Of a DNA stretch of 64,000 bases, positions 19,231-27,429 are shown in pieces (positions within the stretch are counted from its first letter, which is position 1; each line of letters starts with the position of its first letter). The position numbers and the translations under genes are program-made. This DNA is from Tindallia magadiensis (GTDB lineage Bacteria > Bacillota > Clostridia > Peptostreptococcales > Tindalliaceae). The stretch is taken from positions 1 to 64,000 of the forward strand of contig NZ_FOQA01000006.1 in NCBI RefSeq assembly GCF_900113635.1, given 5' to 3'. The notes beneath the pieces were generated by a model that had not been told where the DNA came from, made no database searches, and saw only the letters and a program-made list of their open reading frames with translations.

Positions 19231-20193
19231 TTATCCTCCTATCTGGAACATATTACGTTCACTATAGATAGCATTTTCCTGATTTAAATGATGACGCTCC
19301 GGCTTTGCATCAATAGCTGACCTAATAAAATTCCCAATGTTTTGAGGATCTTTTCTTAAGGCCATCAATGCGTCAAACTCTACATTCGAATGCAAACATG
19401 GTTTTAATTTTCCATCACTGGTCAGACGAATTCGATTACACTCGCCACAAAAATGATCGCTGATAGGATTGATAAACCCTATCTTTCCTTTCGCTCCTGC
19501 TAGTTGATAATATTTTGCCGGACTTCCTGATTTTCCTTGCAGGGGATGTAAAAGTCCCAGCCTATTTCTCAGTGTCTCGTTTGAAACAAATCTTGTTTTA
19601 GCCCAACGACTTGCTTGCCCTACTGGCATAAGTTCAATAAAACGAACATCTATCGGATGATCATAGGTTAAGTTTGCAAAATCATTCAACTCGTTTTCAT
19701 TATATCCGCCAACCATAACTGTATTTAGCTTCACAGGCATCATACCCAATTCCATTACTTTTTTGATGCCATTCATCACTTTTTTCAGTTCTCCACCTCT
19801 AGTTATTTCTCTATATCTCTCTTCATTTAACGAATCAATACTAATGTTAAACCGAGTTAAACCTGCTTTCTTCAGGGGTTCCGCCATTTCTTCTAAAAGA
19901 CTTCCATTGGTGGTCATTGTTATCTCATTAATACCTTCTATGGATGCTAAGGAATGAATGAAGTCAACAATTCCTTTCCTCACTAAAGGTTCGCCACCCG
20001 TAATGCGCAGCTTACTTATTCCTAACGGCACACTGGCTTTAACAAGGGATAGAATCTCTTCATAGCTCATGATATTCTTATGTGACTTTTTCTGTATTCC
20101 TTCTTCCGGCATACAATATAAACATCTCATGTTACAAAGATCCGTAATGGATATTCGCATATAGTTAATTTTACGTTGATACTGATCGGCCAT
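19231..20193 (-). CDS. moaA: GTP 3',8-cyclase MoaA
   Basis: Radical-SAM enzyme making the first committed intermediate of molybdenum cofactor from GTP. The SAM-cluster cysteines are Cys20, Cys24 and Cys27 (CNMRCLYC), followed by KLRITGGEPLVR near 65 and MTTNGSLL. The second [4Fe-4S] cluster is the CGECNRIRLTSDGKLKPC set near 250-270. The protein ends in Gly-Gly, the family's functional C-terminus, and has the usual length (320). ATG has GGAGGG 7 bases upstream. It is preceded by a candidate molybdenum-cofactor riboswitch and terminator, and supplies the formate dehydrogenase and the exported molybdoenzyme of this window. Confidence 0.95.
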   Translation of the reverse strand: MADQYQRKINYMRISITDLCNMRCLYCMPEEGIQKKSHKNIMSYEEILSLVKASVPLGISKLRITGGEPLVRKGIVDFIHSLASIEGINEITMTTNGSLLEEMAEPLKKAGLTRFNISIDSLNEERYREITRGGELKKVMNGIKKVMELGMMPVKLNTVMVGGYNENELNDFANLTYDHPIDVRFIELMPVGQASRWAKTRFVSNETLRNRLGLLHPLQGKSGSPAKYYQLAGAKGKIGFINPISDHFCGECNRIRLTSDGKLKPCLHSNVEFDALMALRKDPQNIGNFIRSAIDAKPERHHLNQENAIYSERNMFQIGG

Positions 20194-20232
20194 TACGTCC
20201 CTCCTAACTAATTTAAGTTGTTATTTTTATAC

Positions 20233-20266
20233 AAAAAAACAAGACTGCCGGGAAAGGTGTCTTGTT
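20233..20266 (-). terminator. Leader terminator upstream of moaA
   Basis: On the minus strand AACAAGAC (20266-20259) pairs with GTCTTGTT (20245-20238) around a 13-base loop and is followed by about seven T. It lies between the riboswitch candidate and the moaA start, as expected for a transcription-terminating expression platform. The loop carries CCTTTCC, which is complementary to GGAAAGG in the upstream element, a possible switch contact. Confidence 0.85.
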
Positions 20267-20269
20267 AGA

Positions 20270-20400
20270 AGTCAGCATTTTTTCCTTTCCAATCGCGGGA
20301 GGCATAAAAATTTCTTTTTATACCCTTGGCTGATTTTCATAGACGTTCGGAAAACATCCTTAGAAATAAACAGCTCGGAAAATATTAACTTGTCTAGATT
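20270..20400 (-). promoter_or_regulatory. Candidate Moco/Tuco-type riboswitch of moaA
   Basis: Between a promoter (20410-20438) and a terminator (20233-20266), the minus-strand leader folds into nested stems: TCAGC/GCTGA, inside it CCAA/TTGG, and inside that a 10-bp arm GGTATAAAAA/TTTTTATGCC. Conserved-looking unpaired blocks TTTCCGAGC, GCCTCCC and GGAAAGG agree with my memory of the molybdenum-cofactor RNA motif, which is normally found upstream of moaA. Position, terminator and neighbours support it; the family match was not computed. By analogy with known cases it would switch off moaA-MOSC when cofactor is plentiful. Confidence 0.62.
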
Positions 20401-20409
20401 ATTATAAAT

Positions 20410-20438
20410 ATTATAACATATCTGCCTTCAAATGTATA
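20410..20438 (-). promoter_or_regulatory. Promoter of the moaA leader
   Basis: On the minus strand TATACA (20438-20433), a 17-base spacer and TATAAT (20415-20410). Transcription would begin near 20403, just before the riboswitch candidate. A second TATAAT lies at 20406-20401. Confidence 0.55.
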
Positions 20439-20449
20439 CATATCCACTT

Positions 20450-20481
20450 AAAGGTGCCAATCACAATGGATTAGCACCTTT
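20450..20481. terminator. Hairpin terminator after the ferritin-like gene
   Basis: AAAGGTGC (20450-20457) pairs with GCACCTTT (20474-20481), with an inner CAATC/GATT(A)G-type extension. It starts 10 bases after the ferritin-like stop on the minus strand. The downstream T-run is short (TTTAAG), so it is a moderate terminator. Confidence 0.5.
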
Positions 20482-20490
20482 ACAGACAAA

Positions 20491-20940
20491 TTACCAGACT
20501 TCTGCAAAAGCAGCGTTTGTATAGATATCTTCCAGCCGTGTTTTATGGCCTTTTTCCATTTTCACTAATTCTAAAAAGGTTTGTTTTTGTTGTTCTTCTT
20601 CACTTGCATCCGCAAACTGTTGGTACATATCCATTGCCTCTTGTTCTTTTTTCATAGCAAGTGCAATCGCATCCTTAAAGCTCATATCTGTAGAAAGTTT
20701 TTGCTCTTCAACGGTTTCGGCAATTTTGTAATCTTTTGTTTCATCAAACTTCATTTCATCCTGCTTTTTTTCAAAGTAGGATTTCAATATCATTTCATGC
20801 TTTTTCTCTTCCTCTGCCAGCTCATTAAAGGTAGATTTTAATGTTTTATCCTCTATTTTTTCTGCCGCATCTTTATAAAATTCATGGGCTTCCACTTCGT
20901 TTTCAACAGCCATTTTTAATATCTCTTTATAATTTTTCAC
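20491..20940 (-). CDS. Ferritin-like (rubrerythrin-type) di-iron protein without rubredoxin domain
   Basis: 149 residues in a four-helix ferritin-like fold: the first pair has EVEAHEFYKDAA and EEEKKHEMIL, the second EQEAMDMYQQFA and MEKGHKTRLED, giving the E...ExxH repeats that bind two irons. It has no C-terminal rubredoxin cysteines. Such proteins act in peroxide or oxygen detoxification or iron handling in anaerobes. It starts with GTG behind a long GGAGGTGGAG ribosome-binding site. It lies 50 bases after fdhD and is followed by a hairpin, so it is probably the last gene of the fdh transcript. Protection of the oxygen-sensitive dehydrogenase is only an inference. Confidence 0.75.
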   Translation of the reverse strand: MKNYKEILKMAVENEVEAHEFYKDAAEKIEDKTLKSTFNELAEEEKKHEMILKSYFEKKQDEMKFDETKDYKIAETVEEQKLSTDMSFKDAIALAMKKEQEAMDMYQQFADASEEEQQKQTFLELVKMEKGHKTRLEDIYTNAAFAEVW

Positions 20941-20990
20941 CTTACTCCACCTCCATCAAGTTTTCATCTTACTTATCTGATCCTATTCCA

Positions 20991-21782
20991 TTACTTAGAA
21001 TATGTTACCCGATCTGAGTTTGCATAAACATTCATTCTGTTTCCTCTAGCAAAACCCACTAAGGTTATGTTCATTCTTTCTGCCAGCTCAACGGATAAAT
21101 CAGTAGGTGCAGATCTTGATACAATCATAGCAATTCCTTGCTTAGCTGTTTTAATTAACATTTCTGAAGAAATTCTTCCACTGGTTAAGAGCCATTTTCC
21201 CTGTAAAGATATATTGTCTTTCATCGCATGACCGATTATTTTATCCAATGCATTGTGTCTCCCTATATCTTCATGAAAAAGCAGTATCTTTTTTTCATCG
21301 CATAAAGCACAGGCATGAACACCTCCTGTTTCCTTAAAAAGAACTGAATTTTTATTAAACCTATTTGACAAGTCTAAAACATGATTTGCTTCTACATGAA
21401 ACTGATCCTTTACCGGTTTTGCCGTTAATGAATCCAGCACATCGTAGAACACAGTTCCTTTGCCACAGCCACTAGTCAATGTTCTTTTTCCATGAATTTT
21501 CATTTTAGAAAACACTTGTTCAGAAATGTCAATGTATCCATAACCCAATGTGTCTTCGATCCTTATACTTTTAATATCTTCCATGGTTTTAATGAAGCCT
21601 TCGGAATATAAAAAGCCAATCATTAAGTATTCCAGATTTTCTCCTGAGCATAGTAATGTTACAAATTCTTCATTATTAATATAAAGGGTGAAGGGTTTTT
21701 CTTTCGCAACTTGATCATCTATTTCTTCACCAATATTATCGCGCACTCGAATAATGTTAACTTTTTTTGATATGGCGCTCAT
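20991..21782 (-). CDS. fdhD: Formate dehydrogenase sulfurtransferase FdhD
   Basis: Delivers sulfur to the molybdenum bis-MGD cofactor of formate dehydrogenase. 263 residues with CSGENLEYLMIGFLYSEGFI near 45-65, the catalytic-loop region LTSGCGKGT near 105 (a single Cys here instead of the E. coli CxxC), GGVHACAL, FHEDIGRHNALDKIIGHA near 190 and TSGRISSEMLIKTA. It lies immediately downstream of fdhA, separated by an 85-base gap with a perfect palindrome, which directly links it to that enzyme. Confidence 0.93.
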   Translation of the reverse strand: MSAISKKVNIIRVRDNIGEEIDDQVAKEKPFTLYINNEEFVTLLCSGENLEYLMIGFLYSEGFIKTMEDIKSIRIEDTLGYGYIDISEQVFSKMKIHGKRTLTSGCGKGTVFYDVLDSLTAKPVKDQFHVEANHVLDLSNRFNKNSVLFKETGGVHACALCDEKKILLFHEDIGRHNALDKIIGHAMKDNISLQGKWLLTSGRISSEMLIKTAKQGIAMIVSRSAPTDLSVELAERMNITLVGFARGNRMNVYANSDRVTYSK

Positions 21783-21827
21783 TGAACATTACCCCTTTTA
21801 TCCTACTATCAACAGGAAATTCTTAAA

Positions 21828-21861
21828 GCAGTCATGCTAAACCTAGGTTTAGCATGACTGC
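21828..21861. repeat. 34-base perfect palindrome between fdhA and fdhD
   Basis: GCAGTCATGCTAAACCT (21828-21844) is followed directly by its exact reverse complement (21845-21861), six bases after the fdhA stop on the minus strand. The transcript would form a long hairpin. The following T-run is short (TTTAAG), so it may be a leaky terminator or an mRNA-stabilising 3' end that lowers fdhD relative to fdhA. An operator role is also possible. Confidence 0.7.
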
Positions 21862-21867
21862 CTTTCT

Positions 21868-24540
21868 TTATGCTAATTTTTCGATCGTAATACCTGTCAC
21901 TTTCAATCCTGGTATTTTACTAAATTTGTCAAACTCCTCACCATTAGTCAGTACGTTCGCGCCTTCTGACCAGTGGAAAGGTATAAATAAAACATTTTCT
22001 TCAACCCGATCCGTTATTTTTGCTTTAATCTTGACTTCACCACGACGAGATTTTACTTTTACAAAATCTCCCTCTTCAATGCCCTTTTGAGCCGCCAGTG
22101 CTGGATTGATTTCGATATAAGATTCTGGTGCCATTTTATTAATACCATCGGTTTTGCCAGTCATACTGCGGGTGTGATACTGGTAAAGAATTCGACCAGT
22201 CGTAAGCACCAATGGATATTCTGGATCACCTAGTTCGCTGGATTCAACAAATTCTATGGCTTTTAGCAGTCCAGCTCCTCTTGCTGGTTTTCCAATATGC
22301 AGAATCGGAGTTCCCGGATGTTCTTCTGTTGGGCATGGCCATGCAATACCTTTTTCTTCAAGTCTTTGATAACTAATGCCCGCATACTGTGGCGTTACTT
22401 GACGAATTTCGTCAAACACTTCTTCTGCGCTGTCATATTGTTTTTCATAGCCTAACCTATTCATGATCTCCATAAAGATTACCCAGTCTGGCTTTGCTTC
22501 TCCTGGTGCGTCAACGGCTTTTCTAACACGTTGAACTCTTCTTTCTGTATTAACAAAGGTTCCATCTTTTTCAGCAAAAGCTGCTGCTGGTAACACAACA
22601 TCGGCAAGTTCGGCTGTTTCTGTCAGGAAAAGATCCTGAACGACCACAAAGGCTTTCTTTAATGCTTTTTCCACATGATGGGTATCCGGATCAGAAACCA
22701 TTGGGTTTTCACCGAATACGTAGAGCATTTTCACTTGATCTTCTTCGATGGCTTTGACCGTATCCGTAATCGTTAAACCTGGTTTGTCTGATAATTTAAC
22801 TCCCCACGCATCTTCAAATTTCTTTACAATCGTCTCATTCGTTACTGGCTGATATCCAGTAAACACATTAGGAAGCGCTCCCATATCACAAGCGCCCTGA
22901 ACATTATTCTGACCACGAAGTGGGTTCACACCACCACCAGCTTTACCTAAATTACCTGTTAGCATTGCTAGGTTCGACAGTGTCATAACACTTTCTGTTC
23001 CTGTCACATGCTGGGTAATTCCCATACAATAGATAATGGTAGCTGTACCTGCTTCACCATATAAGCGGGCTGCTTTTCGGATATCTTCCGCATCGACTTC
23101 GCATATTTCTGCTACGTATTCTGGTGTATATTTTTCAACAACTTTTTTCAGTTCATCGAAACCTTCTGTTGTATTCTGAATATATGCTTTGTCTTCCAGT
23201 CCTTCTTCAAGAATAACGTTCATCATGGCATTGTGCAAAGCTACACTTGTCCCAGGTTTTATTTTCAAGAAAACGTCGGCATATTCTGCCATTTCAATTT
23301 CTCGAGGATCGGCTACTATTAATTTTTTACCAGCTTTTATGGCACGTTTTAACTGAGCTCCGATCACCGGATGATTTTCTGTTGTATTTGATCCAGTAAT
23401 AAACATGGTATCCGCCGTTTGGATATCAGCAATGCTGTTCGTCATAGCTCCGCTTCCTAATGTCGTTGCAAGACCTGCAACTGTAGAGGAATGTCAAAGG
23501 CGGGCGCAATGGTCCACATTGTTGGTCCCGATAGCCGCACGCATCATTTTTGTCATCAAATAGTTATCTTCTGTCAAGCCACGAGCAGAAGAAAAACCTG
23601 CAATAGCATCTGGGCCGTCACTCTCTTTGATTTCTTTGATTTTACTTGTTATAAGATCATATGCTTCGTCCCAGCTAGCTTCTGTAAGCTCTCCGTTTTT
23701 CCGAATAAGCGGTTTTTGGAGACGGTCTGAGTGACTAACAAAGTCAAAAGAAAATCTACCTTTAACGCATAGTAATCCTTCGTTGCAATGTCCTTTTACC
23801 GGCAATACTTCCATGATTTTGTTATCCTTAACCAGAAGTTCCATTTGACATCCAACACCACAGTAAGAGCAGGTTGTCTGTACTTTATCCACTTCCCAGT
23901 ATCTATACTTTTCTCGCCGTTTTGGCATAAGGGCACCAACGGGACATACGGATACACAGTTTCCACAAGAAACGCATGTGGATTCTGAAATTCCTTGTTC
24001 AAAAGGAGTTCCCACATGGGTTTCAAAACCCCGATCTACAAAACAGAGTGCATCTGTGTTTTGTACCTGCGAACACATGTATACGCATTTTCCGCATAAA
24101 ATACATTTAGTTTGATCGGCTGTATAAAACTCATTTGACACGTCTTTTTCATAACTTTTTCTTGCGCCATCATAAGAAGTTTCTTCTATATCATATTGAT
24201 AGCAAAGATCTTGCAAAGTACATCGGCCAGCTTTTTCGCAAGTAAGACAGTCCAATGGATGGTTTGCCAAAATCAGGTCAAGTATTTCTCTACGTGCTTC
24301 GACAACCGCTTCACTTTCTGTTTGAACCACCATTCCATCTGTAACAGGAATGCAGCAAGCCGTTACCAACGATCTAGCACCTTCCACTTCAACGACACAG
24401 ATTCGACATGAGCCATGGGGCTTGAACCGGTCATCATAGCAAAATGTCGGGATTTTTATTCCAATTTTTTCAGCAGCCTGAAGTATGGTAGCTCCTTGCT
24501 CTACCTGCACTTCAAAACCGTTAATAGTAAGATTTATCAT
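21868..24540 (-). CDS. fdhA: Selenocysteine-containing formate dehydrogenase, catalytic subunit (FdhA)
   Basis: One gene read through an in-frame TGA at 23496-23494, giving about 890 residues with Sec349. The context NVDHCARL-Sec-HSSTVAGLA matches E. coli FdhF (CARV-Sec-HGPSVAGL), and a SECIS hairpin follows directly. N-terminus: a NuoG-like [2Fe-2S] domain (CYDDRFKPHGSCRIC near 40, CCIPV near 62), then the His-Cys3 cluster region and two [4Fe-4S] sites (CILCGKCVYMC near 145, CVSCGNCVSVC near 190). The catalytic [4Fe-4S] is CSYCGVGC near 230, and the molybdopterin domain runs to the end. ATG 24540 has AGGA about 5 bases upstream; ATG 24552 is too close to GGAGG. It interconverts formate and CO2 in the cytoplasm. 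With the upstream NuoF/NuoE-like genes it probably forms an NAD(P)- and ferredoxin-linked complex. Confidence 0.93.
23462..23496 (-). promoter_or_regulatory. Bacterial SECIS element with UGA selenocysteine codon
   Basis: TGA at 23496-23494 is followed on the minus strand by a hairpin: GTTGCA (23481-23476), loop GGTCT (23475-23471), TGCAAC (23470-23465). The loop starts 18 bases after the TGA and carries the GGTCT typical of E. coli fdhF-type SECIS elements bound by SelB. This explains the stop and rules out a frameshift or sequencing error. Confidence 0.93.
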
Positions 24541-24582
24541 CTTGATCCTCATCCTCCTTTACTTGTCAGTACCTAATTAACC

Positions 24583-26379
24583 TTATCCTTTTTTAATGGC
24601 GTCAAACGGACAGGCTTCCAAACATGCTCCACATTTAATACATTTTTCCTGATCAATCAGATATACTTCCTTGCCTTTCACACCACTGATGCAATCCACA
24701 GGACATTTTGCAGCGCAAATTCCACATTTCTTACATTTTTCCGGTATGACTAGGAACTGGAGCAATGCTTGACAAACACCTGCCGGACATTTTTTGTCAT
24801 TGACATGTGCTTCATACTCATTTCTAAAGTATTTAATGGTAGACAGAACGGGATTCGGAGCTGTTTGTCCAAGTCCACATAAGGATGCGCTTTTAATGGT
24901 TTTTGCTAAAGACTCTAGTTTATCTACATCTGCAAGGCTTCCTTTTCCTTCTGTAATTTTATCCAACAACTCATGCATTCTTTTTGTTCCTTCTCTACAT
25001 GGTGTACATTTTCCACAGGATTCTTCTTCTGTAAAATCTAAGAAAAACCGCGCTACGTCAACCATACAGTTATCTTCATCCATAACAATCATTCCACCAG
25101 AACCCATCATGGATCCTAATTGAATTAAATTGTCAAAATCAATCGGTGTATCTAAATGTGCTTCCGGAATACATCCGCCGGATGGTCCACCAGTTTGAAC
25201 CGCCTTAAAGGCTTTGCCATTCGGAATACCTCCGCCAACTTCAAAGATCGTTTCTCTCAAAGTAGTTCCCATTGGTATTTCCAGAAGCCCAGTATTGTTA
25301 ATTTTTCCTCCTAATGCAAAAACTTTCGTACCTTTTGATTTTTCCGTACCTATGCTTGCGAACCACTCTGCACCTTTTAGAATGATTTGTGGTACATTTG
25401 CAAAGGTTTCTACATTATTTAATAGTGTTGGTTTATCAAAAATACCTTTGACAGCTGGGAAGGGAGGTCTTACTTTCGGCATTCCTCTTCCACCCTCAAT
25501 GGATCGAATAAGAGCCGTTTCTTCACCACAAACAAAGGCTCCTGCACCTTCACGAATTTCCATATCAAAGTTAAATCCTGATTCAAAAATATCTTTTCCA
25601 AGCAACCCATTTTCTCTTGCCTGATCTATTGCAATTTGAAGCCTTTTTACAGCGATTGGATATTCAGCTCGGACATAAACAAACCCGTACTCAGCTCCTA
25701 CAGCGTAGGCTGCAATTGCCATAGCTTCCACTAGCGTATGAGGATCTCCCTCCAAGACAGATCGATCCATAAAAGCTCCCGGATCTCCCTCATCAGCATT
25801 ACAGGCCACATACTTCGTATCACCTTCCGCTTTTCGTGTGAAGTCCCACTTTAAACCTGTTGGGAAACCACCACCACCACGACCTCTCAGACCAGACTTC
25901 TTGATTTCTTCTACTACCTGCTCCGGAGTCATTTCAGTCAGTACTTTTGCCATGGCTGCATATCCATCGTAAGCAATGTATTCTTCAAGAATCTCTGGAT
26001 TAATAACTCCACAGTTTCGAAGAGCAACACGTTGTTGTTTTTTGTAAAAGCCCATATTGTTAATACTGTCACCTGCTTCTTTCTTGCCAGGCTCTTTATA
26101 GATTAATTCTTGTACAATTCTTCCCTTTACCAGGTGCTCCTCTGTAATCTTAGGAACATCATCTAATTTTACTTGGCTATAAAAAGAACCTTCCGGATAT
26201 ACAATAACAATAGGTCCAGCTTCACAAAGTCCAAAACAACCAGTCTGAACAACTTTTACTTCTTTCTCTATTCCATGTTTCTCCAACTCTTTATTAAAAA
26301 GATCTATGATCTTAAAAGCATCCGAAGAAACGCATCCAGTACCGCCACAAACCAGCACATGAGATCTGTATAACTCCAT
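24583..26379 (-). CDS. NuoF/HylB-like NADH-binding flavin subunit
   Basis: 598-residue electron-input subunit. Residues 1-90 are a thioredoxin-like [2Fe-2S] domain (VCGGTGC, GCFGLC). The centre is NuoF: GLRGRGGGGFPTGLKW near 145 (NADH site), CNADEGDPGAFMDR (FMN site), GAGAFVCGEETALIRSIEG, and the [4Fe-4S] ligands CGKCTPCREGTKRM near 460. The C-terminus adds two ferredoxin [4Fe-4S] clusters (CKKCGICAAKCP, CIKCGACLEACP). The same layout is seen in HydB/HylB/HytB of electron-bifurcating hydrogenases and formate dehydrogenases. It lies 42 bases upstream of fdhA, so it most likely couples formate to NAD(P) and ferredoxin. Bifurcation itself is inferred. Confidence 0.88.
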   Translation of the reverse strand: MELYRSHVLVCGGTGCVSSDAFKIIDLFNKELEKHGIEKEVKVVQTGCFGLCEAGPIVIVYPEGSFYSQVKLDDVPKITEEHLVKGRIVQELIYKEPGKKEAGDSINNMGFYKKQQRVALRNCGVINPEILEEYIAYDGYAAMAKVLTEMTPEQVVEEIKKSGLRGRGGGGFPTGLKWDFTRKAEGDTKYVACNADEGDPGAFMDRSVLEGDPHTLVEAMAIAAYAVGAEYGFVYVRAEYPIAVKRLQIAIDQARENGLLGKDIFESGFNFDMEIREGAGAFVCGEETALIRSIEGGRGMPKVRPPFPAVKGIFDKPTLLNNVETFANVPQIILKGAEWFASIGTEKSKGTKVFALGGKINNTGLLEIPMGTTLRETIFEVGGGIPNGKAFKAVQTGGPSGGCIPEAHLDTPIDFDNLIQLGSMMGSGGMIVMDEDNCMVDVARFFLDFTEEESCGKCTPCREGTKRMHELLDKITEGKGSLADVDKLESLAKTIKSASLCGLGQTAPNPVLSTIKYFRNEYEAHVNDKKCPAGVCQALLQFLVIPEKCKKCGICAAKCPVDCISGVKGKEVYLIDQEKCIKCGACLEACPFDAIKKG

Positions 26380-26405
26380 ATTTTGCCCTCCTTACCATAT
26401 TTATT

Positions 26406-26780
26406 TTAAGCTTCTTCTTTTTCAAAAACACCAATCGTCTGACTTTTTAGTACTTTACCATTCACTAAATGTTCCGACACTATTTGTCGTGCTAAATCAG
26501 CTGTTAGTTTTACATAAGTGGTTTTATCATCACCTTCATAGACTTCTAGCATCGGTTCAAGTCTGCAAGCACCAATACATCCCGTTTGTGTTACTGTAAC
26601 ATTTTGAAGATTTCGTTTATTAATTTCATCAATCATCGCCATCATAACCGGTCTTGCCCCAGCGGCTATTCCACAAGTCGCCATTCCTACCACCACTCTA
26701 ATATCACCGCTACCACTTCGAAGCTTTACGTCTTCCTGCGCTTTTTTACGAATAGCTTCCAATTCAGCAATCGTTTTCAT
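26406..26780 (-). CDS. Thioredoxin-like [2Fe-2S] ferredoxin subunit
   Basis: 124 residues with the four-cysteine pattern of thioredoxin-fold [2Fe-2S] ferredoxins: VGMATCGIAAGA near 35 and TQTGCIGACRLEP near 66-72. The first pair has Ala in place of a second nearby Cys (CGIAAGA), which is common in this subfamily. Such small proteins (HydD/HylC-related) sit between NuoE- and NuoF-like subunits in clostridial bifurcating complexes, as here (gaps of 26 and 18 bases). It probably relays electrons within the complex. ATG follows a GGAGG site. Confidence 0.8.
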   Translation of the reverse strand: MKTIAELEAIRKKAQEDVKLRSGSGDIRVVVGMATCGIAAGARPVMMAMIDEINKRNLQNVTVTQTGCIGACRLEPMLEVYEGDDKTTYVKLTADLARQIVSEHLVNGKVLKSQTIGVFEKEEA

Positions 26781-26798
26781 AACAATCCTCCTTCATGA

Positions 26799-27272
26799 TT
26801 AATATTTCTCCATAATTTCCTTTACATCTTCTACGACTAGTCTTCCATAGACATCTTCATTAATTGTTATGATAGGAGCTAATCCGCAAGCTCCAATACA
26901 GCGACAAGCTAAAAGACTAAATTTCCCATCCGGAGTTGTTTCGCCAGATTTAATGCCAGTAAACTTAGAAATTTCGTCGAGAATTGGCTGTGCATTTCGC
27001 ACATAGCAAGCGGTTCCCATACAAACAGAAATCATATAGTCACCTTTTGGCTCCAGGTTAAATTGCGAATAAAATGTAACCACACCATAAATTTCACTCA
27101 TAGGTATTTTTAAGCCTTTTGATATTTTTTGCTGCACCTCTAATGGCAAGTATCCAAAAATATCCTGAGCTTTTTGAAGCACTTGAATTAATGCTCCTTT
27201 TGTTTCTTTTTCCTGAATAATTAGTTCGTCCAGTTTTTGAAAATTCTCAGCTGTCATGGTTTCCTTTGGCAT
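26799..27272 (-). CDS. NuoE-like [2Fe-2S] subunit
   Basis: 157 residues, the NuoE/HydC fold: an N-terminal helical bundle (LIQVLQKAQDIFGYLPLEVQ), GVVTFYSQFNLEPKGDY near 85, and the [2Fe-2S] ligands in CMGTACYVRNAQ near 97-102 and LACRCIGACGLAP near 138-142. It is the first gene of the formate dehydrogenase operon. ATG 27272 has GGAGGG about 7 bases upstream; the in-frame ATG at 27290 lies before that site and is rejected. A promoter and a perfect inverted repeat lie just upstream. Confidence 0.9.
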   Translation of the reverse strand: MPKETMTAENFQKLDELIIQEKETKGALIQVLQKAQDIFGYLPLEVQQKISKGLKIPMSEIYGVVTFYSQFNLEPKGDYMISVCMGTACYVRNAQPILDEISKFTGIKSGETTPDGKFSLLACRCIGACGLAPIITINEDVYGRLVVEDVKEIMEKY

Positions 27273-27344
27273 TTCTTTACCCTCCTTCATTATTAGCTTA
27301 ATGCTTAGTAACGCATTGTGTTGTCAGTATAGTCTGACTTATCT

Positions 27345-27362
27345 ATTGGCAATCATGCCAAT
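27345..27362. promoter_or_regulatory. Operator-like inverted repeat before the formate dehydrogenase operon
   Basis: ATTGGCA-ATCA-TGCCAAT, a perfect 7-4-7 inverted repeat, lies just downstream of the predicted -10 and about 70 bases before the nuoE-like start. A binding site there could block transcription. The binding protein is unknown; the half-site is not a Crp/Fnr TGA-N6-TCA box. Confidence 0.5.
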
Positions 27363-27370
27363 TTTTCAAT

Positions 27371-27401
27371 ATTATATCACAAGATGGTGCTTACATGTTA
27401 A
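27371..27401 (-). promoter_or_regulatory. Predicted promoter of the formate dehydrogenase operon
   Basis: On the minus strand TTAACA (27401-27396), a 19-base spacer and a perfect TATAAT (27376-27371). The long spacer suggests a regulated promoter. It lies in the hprK-nuoE gap, downstream of an A/T-rich hairpin with six T (about 27400-27425) that may end hprK transcripts. Confidence 0.5.
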
Positions 27402-27429
27402 AAAATAAACAATAATTTTTTGTTTTTAT

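Noticed and set aside
23446-23494. fdhA as a frameshifted or truncated pseudogene
   Set aside because: The break is a single in-frame TGA at the known Sec position with a SECIS hairpin; the frame is continuous before and after.
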